A DNA stretch of 64,000 bases, from positions 61,717,626 through 61,781,625 of the forward strand of contig CM056379.1 of NCBI GenBank assembly GCA_029718625.1. Direction: 5' to 3'. The translations under genes were made by a program, and so were the position numbers. Positions 53,601 through 63,960 of this stretch are shown here, piece after piece (position 1 is the stretch's first letter; the number at the start of each line of letters is the position of its first letter). The DNA is from Synaphobranchus kaupii (Eukaryota > Chordata > Actinopteri > Anguilliformes > Synaphobranchidae). Under the pieces are notes generated by a model. It was not told the origin of the DNA, did no database searches, and was given only the letters and a program-made list of their open reading frames with translations.

Positions 53601-54203
53601 TGCTTTCCCTGCTTTCCCTGTACATTGCCGCCATATTCCTGTAGACTTATCTAATCGTTTAATCACAAGGTCTGTTCCGCCTGTATGTGCTCCGCACTTT
53701 ATAATTATAATTTTTACGGGTTGTTTCATGACCTCCAACAGTTATTTTACCTCAAAAATGTTTTTTATACGGTTTCCCCCTGCAGTGAGAAACCCTCGTC
53801 TTGCACATATTCCCCAAAATGTGTACTATATAACCCACAAGCATACGCTGAGGTCACAGTAGATATTAACGGTGTGTCCTGTACCCCTTCTACAGACTCT
53901 TGCTAGGGCTACCAGTTCTGCTTGTTAGGCACTTGTCCCTGGGCTTAGAGCTGATTCTTTGATCGTTTGATATGTCCATGGCCCTTCTTGTCGTACTACA
54001 GCATATCCGGCTCTCCTTTTTCCTGTGCGGGGATCAATGGATGACGAACCGTCCACAAAAAGCACGTGGTCCGGAGCCATCAGTGGTTCTTGTTGTAAGT
54101 CTTCTCTTGCCCCTTGCTTCTGCTTCCACCACTCTTTCACATTCATGTGGGTTGGCCTTCTTCTGGGGTCATCATTAATTCCGCTGGGTTCGCAGCTTTG
54201 CAT
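53601..54203 (-). pseudogene. Retroviral RNase H remnant
   Basis: VLFVDGSSSIDPRTGKRRAG (first catalytic Asp) is followed by a decayed central part (VNIYCDLSVCLWVI, RGFLTAGG) and IIKCGAHTGGTDLV, the His-containing end that leads to integrase. At least two stops interrupt the frame. An NIYTDS-type block has lost its Asp-Ser wording. Confidence 0.7.
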
Positions 54204-54326
54204 CTGATAATGGTCAATCCTGGCTGTGTGAGTAGGATCTCGTATCCTGATACTCTCCGATAAGTTAGGGACGATTTCCCTCTACTGAGTAGTGCTTCTA
54301 CTGCATGTGACACATACAGGGTAACT

Positions 54327-54842
54327 TCATGCCCTGCCGTTATTGGCGTTGCTTGCCTTCTCTACTGCAAAGGCAGCTGCTGCCAGCCCTTTCTCTGGAG
54401 TCCTCTTTTTGCAGTCCCCCGTCATTCCTAGGAATCTCTGCATTTCTTTCACCGTTCTCGGTCTGGGCACCTTCGTAATTGCTTCAATTCGTTCTGCTGA
54501 AATACTTTTGCTCCCTTCCTTAAGAGTATGACCCAGATATTGCACTTGTTCTTGACAAAACTGTAACTTTGACTTGGATACTTTGTGGCCTTTTAGTGTC
54601 AGTTCTTGTAACAGTTTCTTACTGTCCTCTTTGCATGCAGTCATATTTGGGCTGCATAGGAGAAGGTCGTCCACGTACTGGATGAGAGTGCTTCCCCCCT
54701 TTGGCGCAAAGTCCGCTAGGTCATTTCTGACCATTTGATTGAATATGCTAGGGGATTCTACATATCCTTGAGGCAGTCTCTGATAAGTGTACTGTTGCCC
54801 CCTGTATCTATTAAAAAGTTGCATGTTTTCCCTCTTATGAGA
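54327..54842 (-). pseudogene. Retroviral reverse transcriptase, partial
   Basis: The frame covers the palm: YTYQRLPQGYVESPSIFNQM, TLIQYVDDLLLCSPN (YVDD codons at 54666-54677), QVQYLGHTLKEGSK and EMQRFLGMTG. It then passes abruptly to RNase H-side wording (TPEKGLAAAAFAVEKA), so the RT thumb and connection are deleted. Protease and the RT fingers upstream are also missing; only about 130 bp separate this ORF from gag. The YVDD motif is that of retroviral RTs. Confidence 0.85.
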
Positions 54843-54984
54843 ATATCAATTTGTGGTTAATTTGTGGCACAGCTGGATGTTATAGATAGCATTTCCTTTG
54901 CTTCACACTCTCCCTCTGCTCCTAGGGGTGTAGGATTCTCAAGGCATCCCTATTGAAGGGGATTCTGTTAGGGACTCATTCCCC

Positions 54985-55075
54985 ATTGTTGTTGTGGTTG
55001 TTGTGGTTGCTGTGGCTGCTGTAGCTGCTGTGGCTGCTGTAGCTGCTGTGGCTGCTGTGGCTGCTGTAGCTGCTG
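54985..55075 (-). repeat. Gln/Leu/Pro-coding repeat in gag tail
   Basis: Alternating GCTGCTGTGG and GCTGCTGTAG words on the plus strand encode a QQ(P/L) repeat at the end of the gag frame. Trinucleotide-like purity suggests slippage expansion. Confidence 0.75.
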
Positions 55076-56334
55076 TCCATACATGTTTTGCTGTGGGATC
55101 ATCGCTATCTGGTTCTCGGGTCCTTGATATGATGGCATTGGCGGGTACGATGGCCACCCAGGGTTTGCTCCTTGGTTCATGCGGCCTCTTGATTGGAATC
55201 CTCTTCCTCTGTGACAGTTCCTGGCCCAGTGTCCCATCTTTCCGCATCTCCAGCAGTCTTTCTGCTGCCACTGGCCCTGGTTTGTCCATGGGAACACTGG
55301 CCTTTGGAAATTTGGTCCAGCCCATTCGATGGATGGGCCCTGTCCTCCTTGGACTTGTTGTGAGGGTGGGGGTGCCTGTATCTGCTGGGTTATCACTGCT
55401 GCTTGAATTCCCTGATCTTCTCTCTCCCTGTCGGCTATCTGGAGAAGTAACAGTTTCTTCTTTAGAGATTTATTCTGCCCTTCTGAGGTCTTCATACTTT
55501 CTCTGTGCAGCTTCATGTGGTGGACAAGATGGGCTCTTTGTTTATTCCAATTCTCCTGGGGAAGCCCCACAACCTTGCTTAGGGCCTTTATTACTGGTTC
55601 GGGCAATGCTTTACACAACATGTGAAAGAACATTGTCGATGTTCCTTGTGATGCATCAAATGTCTGTCCCATGTTTGTTTTCCATGTCTCCTGCATTCTG
55701 TTGATAAAATCATGGATCACATATCTTCTTAACATCTTCCATGTACAGGGGCAGGTGAGTCGTCCTCATCTCTACCCTCGCTTATCCATGGCCCTGCTCC
55801 ATCTGCTATTTTTGGTAAATCCTTGACCATGTTCTCTAGGTCCATTGATGACCATGGGGTGTACTTAGTGAGTTGCTGTTGTCTCCCTGGTTGGGGTAGG
55901 ACTTGCAATGGGGCCAGGAAGGTTTCTTCATCCTCTTCGTCTCCTTCTCCTTCTTCCCCTGGGATGTATCGATCAGGTGCCCTTCTCCTTCTGCCGCTCC
56001 TCCTGAGGATTTTGCTGGCATTGTTCTGGATATCACTACTGATATCGTAGACCTGCTTCAAATCTTGAACTCGTTTTGCTGCGAGTACCCTCCTTCGCGC
56101 AGGAATGCTTGTTCTGCTTTCTTTTTCACCTCCTTTAGGGTTTGTTTCAGCATTTCCTTTGTCACTTTCTTTTTCTTTCTTGTTGTACTGTCATCTGATT
56201 CTTCACTATCAGAGGAGCTTGATTCATCTTTGGGAATGGCAGTTGACCTTAGTTTCACTTTTCCTTTGATGTCATATTCTCCTCTCCTTGGGTCTCTTCC
56301 AGCTCTTCTTGCTTCTCCTTTCGGTTTTGTTTCT

Positions 56335-56460
56335 TCTTCTCACATTTCTTCTTCATTTCTTCTTCTCACATCTCACATTCTCACACCTTCTTCTCACTTC
56401 TCACATTCTCACACCTTCTTCTCACTTCTCACATTCTCACATCTTCTCACTTCTCACCTC
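56335..56460. repeat. TTCTCACATTCTCACAC-type minisatellite
   Basis: CTTCTTCTCACTTCTCACAT with TCTCACAC recurs about every 29-30 bp (around 56388, 56418 and 56447), with degenerate units before it. It lies inside the retroviral gag region. Confidence 0.8.
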
Positions 56461-57261
56461 CCTCTGCTTCTTCCATTGCCTGTTGATTTCTGGTGGCACA
56501 TCCTAGCTTGCTGCTCCTTTCAGATTCACGTGCCCCCGACGACTTGACTGTTTCTTTCTTGCAACTTGTCATTCCCTGATTCTCTGGCCCGTCATGAGGT
56601 GTGTGGAGGCATGGGAATGGTGTGCTATTTGCAGGATTTCCCTCGTTTCCTCGGCTGTCACTCTGGGCTGTCTCTGATTCTCCTTCCTCTGGGCCTGCTG
56701 CTGTAACTTTTGATCTTATTAAAACGGTTTCCAAATTACCTTCTACTTCCAGGGTCCCTTTCACTTTCACCAACTCAGGTCTAATCCTCACAGTAGTCTC
56801 AGGCCCCTGGCTCAAATCTTCTTGTTCCCCAGTGCTGTTCAATAGGGGATACAGGCCACCTGTAGCTCCATTCGCCGGTCACCACCATCCTTCTGGTGGT
56901 CTCTCTGATGCTGCCGGCTGGGGTTCATTTTCGGCTGGTGCCCCTCCTTCTTCTCCACAGTCGCTCTCCGTCTGAAAGACTCATTTTTCCATTGATTTAG
57001 CTGTGCTCTGTAAGTTCGTAACTTTCCTTTCCGGTTCTTACTCTCTTTACTACACAAAATTGCTTCCACTGATTGCAGGTATTGAAGTCCAAAAGTACCT
57101 TCCTTAGGCCATACCAAGGGACCACCTCTTGTCCACTTTTCCCATTTTTTCATAGTCTTCTCATAGTCTGTTTGAAATAATTCACTCATGCAGGAGAGAG
57201 GTGTCTTTAAAGTCTCGCCCTTCTGTGTTTTCAAATCCTTATTTTTCTTTAGCCCATGCAA

Positions 57262-59117
57262 GCTTATTCTAGTTAACTGAAAGTGAAACTAAAACTGAAA
57301 CTAAAATAAAAAATAAAAATAAAAACATTTTAGTTAACTGAAATAAAAATAAAAATTAAAGTTACTTTTAAAACAAAACTAAAACTGTACTGTAGTGGTG
57401 CAAAACAAACTGAAATAAAAATAAAAATGAATCATGAATTCTTTTTAGTTTTAGTTTCTGATCCTCTTCCTGATCTGCGATCTGAAATCTGGATTGCATA
57501 TAGAGTAATTTAAAACATTCAAAACCAATATTTAATTTCTCTCCCTCTAAATTAGAAAGTGAAATTAAAAACTAATAAAAAAATAAAAACTAAATGAAAA
57601 ACTTGCAACAATAATAACTTTGCCTCCATGTTTTCTTTTTAAAATAAAAAATAAAAATAAAATAAAATAAAATAATAAAAAATAAAAACAAAAAAAATAA
57701 TTTTTTTCTTAATAGATTTTTTCTTAATAGATTTTTCTTAATTAATTTATAATTAATTTATTTATAATTAATTTGTTTATTCTTAATTGATTTATTATTA
57801 TAATTATAATTCAGGGGACCACTCTGTTCTTGGTAGCCACGCCTTTACCTTTAATCCTGTTAGTTCCCACTTAGTGACTGTGACTCGTGTGGCTCCTCCC
57901 CCTGAATGCCCCTGCTCAACTTCCCCTCTACCTCTTCAGTTCTCAATTCCCTCACTGGGGTACACTCCAGCCAAACGGCTCCGTCTGGCCACCCTTCTAA
58001 ACATATTTCAAATGTTTCTCCTGTTTCTATGGCCTTGGGTAGGAATTTATCAATCCCTGAATGGCAGCACAGAGATTTTACTCCATATAACTGTTCTCAT
58101 GTTAATTATTCTCCCACTGTATCTTTTCCCACAATAACATACACAATAACAGACATATAATATTTCCACTTTTCAAGTGGAGTACTATCTATCTAAGTAA
58201 AACCCTGTTATTTACATAATTTCCTTCAGCATTATATACAGCATATCCAAAATACAACAAATTCTCATATAATGTTAGCACACCTTATCTTTTTTTTCTA
58301 TTGTTCTCCTGTTACAGTATTGTTTAATCGATTATGTTCAGTTTGATTGTACAACCCGTGCAATGGATCTATTTGTTCTAATTTGATTAATTGAGATATA
58401 TGTATATACATATAGTACTATTTACAAAAACTATAGTATTATTAACAATAGTAAATTATTTGGCCACACAACATAACTTTTTTTTTAAATTGTTTTTTTA
58501 TTTTTATTCTTATTTTCTCACAACACTGTTTCCCTAATTGTCCCTACCGTAATATAGCAGTGGCAGTATCTTTCAACTGCTTCACTCTATTCACCGTTTG
58601 TGGCGGACTTTGAAGGGAAAGGCGTCCCTTTACACACAACCTCTACGCGACCCACAACCCGGAATTGCTCTATATTTCAGAGTTTTTGGTTAGCTAACTT
58701 GGAGCTCATTGCTCCCCCACAGTGTTGTCATATTCAGAGCTCAAAGCCCCCTCAGAGCTCAAAGCCCCACAAAATATCAGAGCTCCAAGCCCCCAAATCA
58801 CAAAATATCACACTACACTTCTGCTTATTTCTACTTCATCACAATAATTTTTCTACCTATTTATCCTCTCTATTTACTTATTCATTTAAATTATAAAATA
58901 ATTTATGTATAATCAATATCAATTAATCCACTCACCCACTGGAGCCCCGTCACCGGTGTAGGACCACACTTGGGGCCAACGGAGTGCGGGTAATTCCTCT
59001 CTGCAGACTTTTCATGAAAAAGGTGTCTGCTTACCTCTCACTATTGACCGGTCTCTAACTTGAAGAAAAACACCGCACGCCGTTGGTTCCCTCCTGTATC
59101 CTTCCCGGGATCTTGGA
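57262..59117. other. Endogenous retrovirus leader, with A/T simple sequence
   Basis: By position this is the untranslated leader between the primer-binding site and gag. 57290-57780 is dominated by AAAATAAAAATAAAA-type sequence. 57790-58140 has an ORF-like stretch without known motifs. The 1.8-kb length is large for a retroviral leader, so part of it is probably foreign or expanded sequence. Confidence 0.45.
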
Positions 59118-59135
59118 GTCCTGGCTGGCTTGCCA
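59118..59135 (-). promoter_or_regulatory. Primer-binding site candidate
   Basis: On the coding strand TGGCAAGCCAGCCAGGAC begins 2-4 bases after the 5' LTR. An 18-nt TGG-starting site here is where a tRNA 3' end should anneal. I cannot name the tRNA. Confidence 0.6.
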
Positions 59136-59137
59136 AA

Positions 59138-59758
59138 TATGGAGGGAAGCCTTTACTCCCTCCTCATTAAGTTCAATTTGAGATGGGTTTTCGTTCGAGT
59201 GGAATAATTCTCAAGATAAAGATGAAGGAAATAGCAGAAGTTTAATCTTTTATTAAATGGTCAAACGTTGATTCAACATGGGAAAACCACAAACCTACGC
59301 AGAGGATTCAGAATTCCCAGAACAATAACAAACATTCGTTTTTACAATATCATAACTCCTCCTTTACGTTGCTAATACACCAATGATATGTGGTAACACC
59401 TTTTCATAATATCTTATTTTATCCAATAACAAATTAGGCAAAACATTAATATGTTATATGACCTGTTCTTACCCTATGCGCTTGGGGGCACTCTTGATCT
59501 ATCAAATAAAATTGTTTGTGACCTTTCCTCCTTTTAATCAGCTTAGTTATGGAACACAGGAGGAAAACATTCCTGTTTTGACTGGTGTGCTAGATGCCCT
59601 GTCCTTGCTGACAGAGAGCTATCCTGCACTCTCTCACACCCCCCATCTCAGTACTTTTCCACTAGATCTTGACTGTATTATTTAATTATTTATATAAGTT
59701 TGCATATGAGGCTTTCTTGGGCCTACGGAACAGTTTCACAAAACAGCTTACTTCCACA
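59138..59758 (-). repeat. Endogenous retrovirus 5' LTR
   Basis: Partner of 51986-52609. Differences seen include CAATTTGAGATGG versus CAATTTCAGATGG and a 3-base indel near ACGTTGATT. The likely polyadenylation signal is at 59254-59249. Confidence 0.85.
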
Positions 59759-60543
59759 GTATCCAGTCTAGTCTTTCTAACTAAAGTCTTGTCTTGTACC
59801 GGCGTTAACTCGCCTTTGCTATTCTGTCAAAGTCCAAGTCTGCTCCTGTCTGGAACGGCATTTCCCGCTGTTCATTAATTCCTGCCTTGCTATACTAACT
59901 TTGTCTGCTTCAGTCTGCCAACCTGCAGTTGTTTCTACCCCTGCCTGTGTTGCGGTTTCCCTGCCATCCACCTGACGTGTGTGCTTGCAGCCAGGGCTCC
60001 TGCTCCTCCATTCTGCGGCGGTGCCCGCCTACTGCCAGTGCTGCGGTTGCTGTTGATGTGCTGTCGCTGTTGCTGCCGCTGTCACTGCTGCCGCTCTGCT
60101 GTTGCTATGCTGCTACTGCTGCTGCCCTGCCGCTGCGCCGGCGTCCTGCCCAGACTCCGCTCCACTGTCCTGCACTTCTTCTGCCACTCCACTCAGCCCT
60201 GTTCCCGCTCCCGCTCTACCCCTGCTCCACCAACCTGGTTATCCGTCTCCATCTCCTACCCCTGGCCTCTCCTGCTCCCCTGCTGACTCCTACCCGGACT
60301 GTCTGTCCTCTATGTTCTCCCTATGCTTCAGGAGTACTGGTCGAAGCATAATTTATTAGAGCTACGCGCTCTGTCTGTCTGTCTATTTTGAAGTCCAGTT
60401 CCGGCTTGGAACTTTAACTGCCTTTGCCTTTCTCCCCATGCTTCAGGACTACCCTGATCAAGCAATAAAATATTGAGTATTGGCATTCCTGTGTTCGAGT
60501 TGTGCATTTGGGTCCAGTCCACTTCCGGGGTCGTAACACATCC

Positions 60544-61097
60544 ATGGTTTAATGTTCGAATTGAATAAGAATCTGTATCATTCAGAAATTTGAAACAGAA
60601 TATATTTATTTCAGAATAGTCACATAGAGTATACGCATAAAATAAGTAGCATAATGTATTTAAATACGCTTTTTATATTTTTTCATTACTTACTAAACGT
60701 TTATGGTAACACTGTTGTATAAAAGCAATAGATCACTCGAGGATTTGTGCGTAATTGGATATAATCACTGCGGAGAGTACTCCGCAACTCGACCTTCGGT
60801 CTTGTTGCTGCGACGTCACCGCAGGGATTATATTTCCAATAACGCACTCCCTCTCGTGATCTATTGCTTAAATATTTTACTAAATGGTTGTGTGCTTGAC
60901 TATCAATATAATAATCTGCTGCGCTGCACTGCCTGGTTCCATTGTCATATGTGAATCTATCGTAGGCTATTTTTATTTTCTGCCATTTCGACTTGACAAC
61001 TGGGAAATATGAGCTTCCGAGGAGTACTTGAATTCCGACCTCCTACTTTGTCTGGAACGCAGCATAATCTCTAACTTTCCCACTTGTAATTACGACT
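60544..61097. other. Unrecognised apart from a palindrome
   Basis: AT-rich sequence holding the foldback element at 60724-60868. Nothing else recognised. Confidence 0.4.
60724..60868. repeat. 145-bp palindromic foldback element
   Basis: The left arm AGCAATAGATCACTCGAGGA continues TTTGTGCGTAATTGGATATAATC. The right arm is its near-complement ending GTGATCTATTGCT. The centre contains CCGCAACTCGACCTTCGGTC. Like the palindrome at 24509 it starts AGCAATA, ends TATTGCT, and carries TTTATA(A/C)AAC-type sequence just outside one arm. Confidence 0.75.
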
Positions 61098-61290
61098 TGG
61101 AGGTTTGTTCAGGGAGGCGCAGAACGCCCTCCACACCTGGGAGGAGAACTGGGGCCCACGGTCGGATATGACGTCAACAGGGATGCCGTGGAGCCTCACC
61201 ACATACTGCACCAGGAGCTCCGCTGTCTCCAGTGCAGAGGGTAGCTTGGGTAGGGGGACGAAGTGGGCCGTCTTGGAAAAAGTGGGGGGT
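61098..61290 (-). pseudogene. Ty3/gypsy integrase core fragment
   Basis: On the minus strand: [40 protein letters not shown] and [13 protein letters not shown], the integrase core from just after the first Asp to past the second (VISDRGPQF). About 60 codons without a stop. Wording is that of sushi-type gypsy elements. No other part of the element is nearby. Confidence 0.8.
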
Positions 61291-61440
61291 TAGAATAGAA
61301 TAGAATAATTTTTATTTTCCCTTTCGGGAACTTCAGTTCTAGTCACCAGTAACAACAAAAAAGACATAGACAGTGGGGCAGACCCACAACACACAAACAA
61401 ACACACCAAATAAAGACATACAATATCAAATTAAGTGTCG
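61291..61440 (-). repeat. LINE-type 3' tail, minus strand
   Basis: AGAATAGAATAGAATAATTT then TTATTTTCCCTTTCGGGAAC is the complement of a LINE 3' end with an ATTCT-repeat tail. No coding sequence is present, and the family is not certain. Confidence 0.4.
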
Positions 61441-61779
61441 GATAGGCTAAGTGTCGTCTTTTCATTCGGTTTCAGCTGTGCGTTAGTTAATTGAACTGTT
61501 TGTAGCGTAGTCACTGTTTAGTTGATGTAAATTGCAGCATTAGTGGTCAGTTGTTAACTTGTTAGCTTTGTGTTTTTAGGCCAGCTGCTAGTCTTTTGTG
61601 TTGCTAATCGAAAATAGATTCACCTGAGTGAACTAGCCCTGCAAGCAGCTGAGTGAAATCGGGAAATTAGAAAATAGTCTATAAGTTAAAGTAGAGGCAA
61701 TACGGCAGCCTCATTGGCAATTTGAACTATCTGTTTGTAATGATCTTTCCCCACCTAACCTGTCTTATCACCCCCTACC

Positions 61780-62805
61780 ATGTGTCTAACCCCCATTCCT
61801 CTGTGCTCCATGCCTCGCTCCAGGAGGCCCAACCACCGCAGACGCTGTCCGGCTAACCTGGTCTGCCCACCACTGTCCTCTCATAAGGAACTCTCAGTGG
61901 TGGGTGGACTATGGAACTGCCGGTCAGCCGTCCAGAAAGCTGACTTCATCACTGCCTATGTCAAGGTGAAGTCCCTCCACTTCCTGTCTCTCACTGAGAC
62001 CTGGATCACTCCCGATAACACAGTCACTCCAGCTGCTCTGTCTGCTGGCTACTCCTTCTCCCACACCCCCAGGGCCTCTGGCAGAGGCGGGGGTACTGGT
62101 TTGCTCATTTCTACGTCCTGGAAATTCTCTATTCCCACTGTACCCTGCCTGAATATCTCCTCCTTTGAGTTTCATGCCGTCACTGTAACTCACCCATCTG
62201 CACTTAACATTGTTGTTCTCTATCGCCCTCCAGGTCCGCTCGGCGCTTTCCTGGATGAACTGGACACTCTCCTGAGCTCCTTCCCTGAGGATGGTACCCC
62301 TGTAATCCTACTGGGAGACTTCAACCTCCAACCAGACAGTTCCCAGCTATCCAGTGTCGCCTCATTCCTCCAGTCCTTTGCCCTCACTCAGTCCCCATCG
62401 GCTGCCACCCACAAGGGTGGTAACCAACTGGACCTTGTACTCACCAGGAGTTGCGCCACATCTGAAGTCACGGTGACCCCCCTCCACGTATCGGACCATT
62501 TCTTTATCTCATTTTCTCTCTCCTGCCCACTCTCCCTCAACTCCGCTAACAACCCACCCACTGTTATGTTCAGGAGAAATCTCCGCACCCTCTCACACTC
62601 CTCTCTCACTACTTCTGCTCTCTCTGCACTTCCTCCTCCTGCTACCTTTGCTAAAATGCCTATTGATGTTGCCACCTCTGTGTTTAACTCATGCCTCTCT
62701 CAGTCTCTCAACTCACTATGTCCTCTTGTCTCCAAACCAGCTCGACTATCACCCTCCTCCCCGTGGCTGACGGATTCTCTCAGATCCAGCAGAACCATGC
62801 TGTGA
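61780..62805 (+). CDS. L2 ORF2 N-terminus: apurinic-like endonuclease
   Basis: A 341-residue frame. GGLWNCRSAVQKADFI (Asn of motif I), LSLTETWITPDN (catalytic Glu), NIVVLYRPPGPLGAFLDEL, VILLGDFNLQ (Asp/Asn), THKGGNQLDLVLTR and HVSDHFFISFSL (SDH motif with catalytic His) follow in the correct order for LINE endonucleases, which nick target DNA to prime reverse transcription. All key residues seen are present. The frame ends at a TGA (62803-62805) right before the linker AERKWRKSRSPDDL, so the RT is out of reach without readthrough. The first ATG may not be the true start. Confidence 0.85.
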   Translation: MCLTPIPLCSMPRSRRPNHRRRCPANLVCPPLSSHKELSVVGGLWNCRSAVQKADFITAYVKVKSLHFLSLTETWITPDNTVTPAALSAGYSFSHTPRASGRGGGTGLLISTSWKFSIPTVPCLNISSFEFHAVTVTHPSALNIVVLYRPPGPLGAFLDELDTLLSSFPEDGTPVILLGDFNLQPDSSQLSSVASFLQSFALTQSPSAATHKGGNQLDLVLTRSCATSEVTVTPLHVSDHFFISFSLSCPLSLNSANNPPTVMFRRNLRTLSHSSLTTSALSALPPPATFAKMPIDVATSVFNSCLSQSLNSLCPLVSKPARLSPSSPWLTDSLRSSRTML

Positions 62806-63960
62806 GCCGCTGAGAGAAAGTGGAGGAAATCCAGATCCCCAGATGACCTGGCCTCCTACCACACTCTGCTGGCAGCCTTCCCAGCTGCAACCACATCAGC
62901 TAAAACTTAATTTTTCCAGTCTAAAATTGATGCATGTGTATCTAACCCACGTAAACTCTTTTCCACCTTCTCCTCCCTGCTCATCCCCCCTCCACCCTCC
63001 TCCCTCTCTGCAGATGACTTCCTGACCCACTTTGAGGGGAAGGTGGCCGCGATCCGGAACTCCTTCACGCATCCGGTGACACCCCACATCCCCCATACTG
63101 AACCCATCGCTACACTGTCGTCCTTCAAGATTCTGGAGGACTCAGATGTGCTCCAGCTGGTGACGCGCCATCGCGCAACCACCTGTCCACTAGACCCCAT
63201 ACCTTCAGCAGTCCTCCAGTCTATATCTGCTGAGCTCCTTCCATATCTGTCCTCCATTATTAACACCTCCCTAATCTGTGGCCATGTTCCTGCTGCCTTT
63301 AAAACTGCCTGTGTAACCCCACTCCTTAAAAAACCTAGCTTGGATCCCACTGATGTCAGGAACTACCGTCCTGTATCTCTCTTGCCCTTCCTGTCCAAAA
63401 CAATTGAATGTGCTGTCCTTAACCAAATGTCTGTTTTTCTCCACCAGAACAACCTGCTTGACCCGCATCAGTCCGGCTTCAGAACCGGCCATTCCACTGA
63501 AACTGCTCTCCTGGCTGTGACGGAGGCACTCGCCACTGCTAGAGCCTCCTCTCTCTCCTCTGTTCTGATTCTCCTTGACTGGACTTCAAAGAGCACATCA
63601 GGGCGACGGCTCGGTCCTGCAGGTTCCTCCTGTACAACATCAGGAGGATTTGACCGTACCTGACCACCTACTCCACCCAGCTTCTTGTCCAGACCATGGT
63701 CACCTCATGCCTGGACTACTACAACTCCCTGCTCGCAAGCCTACCAGCCAGCACCATTCTGCATCTTCAACTGATCCAGAATGCAGCTGCCCGGCTTGTG
63801 TTCAACCTCCCGAAATTTTTCCATGTAACCCCCCTGCTGAGGTCACTCCACTGGCTGCCAGTTGCAGCCAGGATCAGGTTCAAAGTTCTGACCCTGGCCT
63901 AACACTGCAGCCAATAGGACAGGCCCCGCCTACCTGCAGGACTTAATCCAGAACTATGTT
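62806..63960 (+). pseudogene. L2 RT with internal deletion
   Basis: After stops near 62803 and 62908 the frame reads LDPIPSAVLQSISAELLPYL, TPLLKKPSLDPTDVRNYRPV then SLLPFLSKTIE and HQSGFRTGHSTETALLAV. LSSVLILLD at 63577 then joins WTSK, with the shifted EHIRATARSCRFLLYNI and VTSCLDYYNSLLASLPAST. The missing part contains the PQGS and YADD blocks, so no polymerase activity is possible. The join near 63580 is sharp. Confidence 0.85.

Larger units (their letters stand above)
54968..57261 (-). pseudogene. Retroviral gag, in several frames
   Basis: Matrix-like sequence (57261-56839) contains GPLVWPKEGTFGLQYLQSVE. An acidic/basic linker region follows (56258-55730). The last part (55735-54968) has a capsid C-terminal-like helical stretch, the zinc knuckle CWRCGKMGHWARNC, and a tail of Q, L and P encoded by a GCTGCTGTAG/GCTGCTGTGG repeat at 54990-55070. 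Capsid N-terminal sequence appears deleted near 55735-55800. A TTCTCAC-type repeat (56335-56455) interrupts the region before the linker. Not translatable as one protein. Confidence 0.75.
51986..59758 (-). mobile_element. Endogenous retrovirus, minus strand, internally deleted
   Basis: Two LTRs of about 620 bp enclose gag, RT, RNase H and integrase remnants in retroviral order on the minus strand. GTAT precedes the left LTR (51982-51985) and follows the right LTR (59759-59762), a 4-bp target duplication. RT, RNase H and integrase wording is closest to gamma/epsilon-type retroviruses. Parts of capsid, protease and RT are missing. Only about 450 bp lie between integrase and the polypurine tract, so env is absent. 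It is a defective copy. Confidence 0.85.
51648..60538 (+). mobile_element. Solo LTR (Ty3/gypsy-type) split by an endogenous retrovirus
   Basis: The left part 51648-51985 starts TGTAACGTTCTCACTCC. The right part 59759-60538 ends CCGGGGTCGTAACA. The whole is flanked by the 5-bp duplication CATCC (51643-51647 and 60539-60543). Minus the retrovirus the LTR is about 1.11 kb. Its right part has AATAAAATATTG (about 60465) and TGTGCATTTGGGTCC before the end, as in the other solo LTRs. No coding interior of its own. Confidence 0.85.

Noticed and set aside
54994..55704. 236-codon plus-strand ORF
   Set aside because: It is the antisense shadow of the retroviral gag frame; the zinc knuckle and gag wording are on the minus strand.
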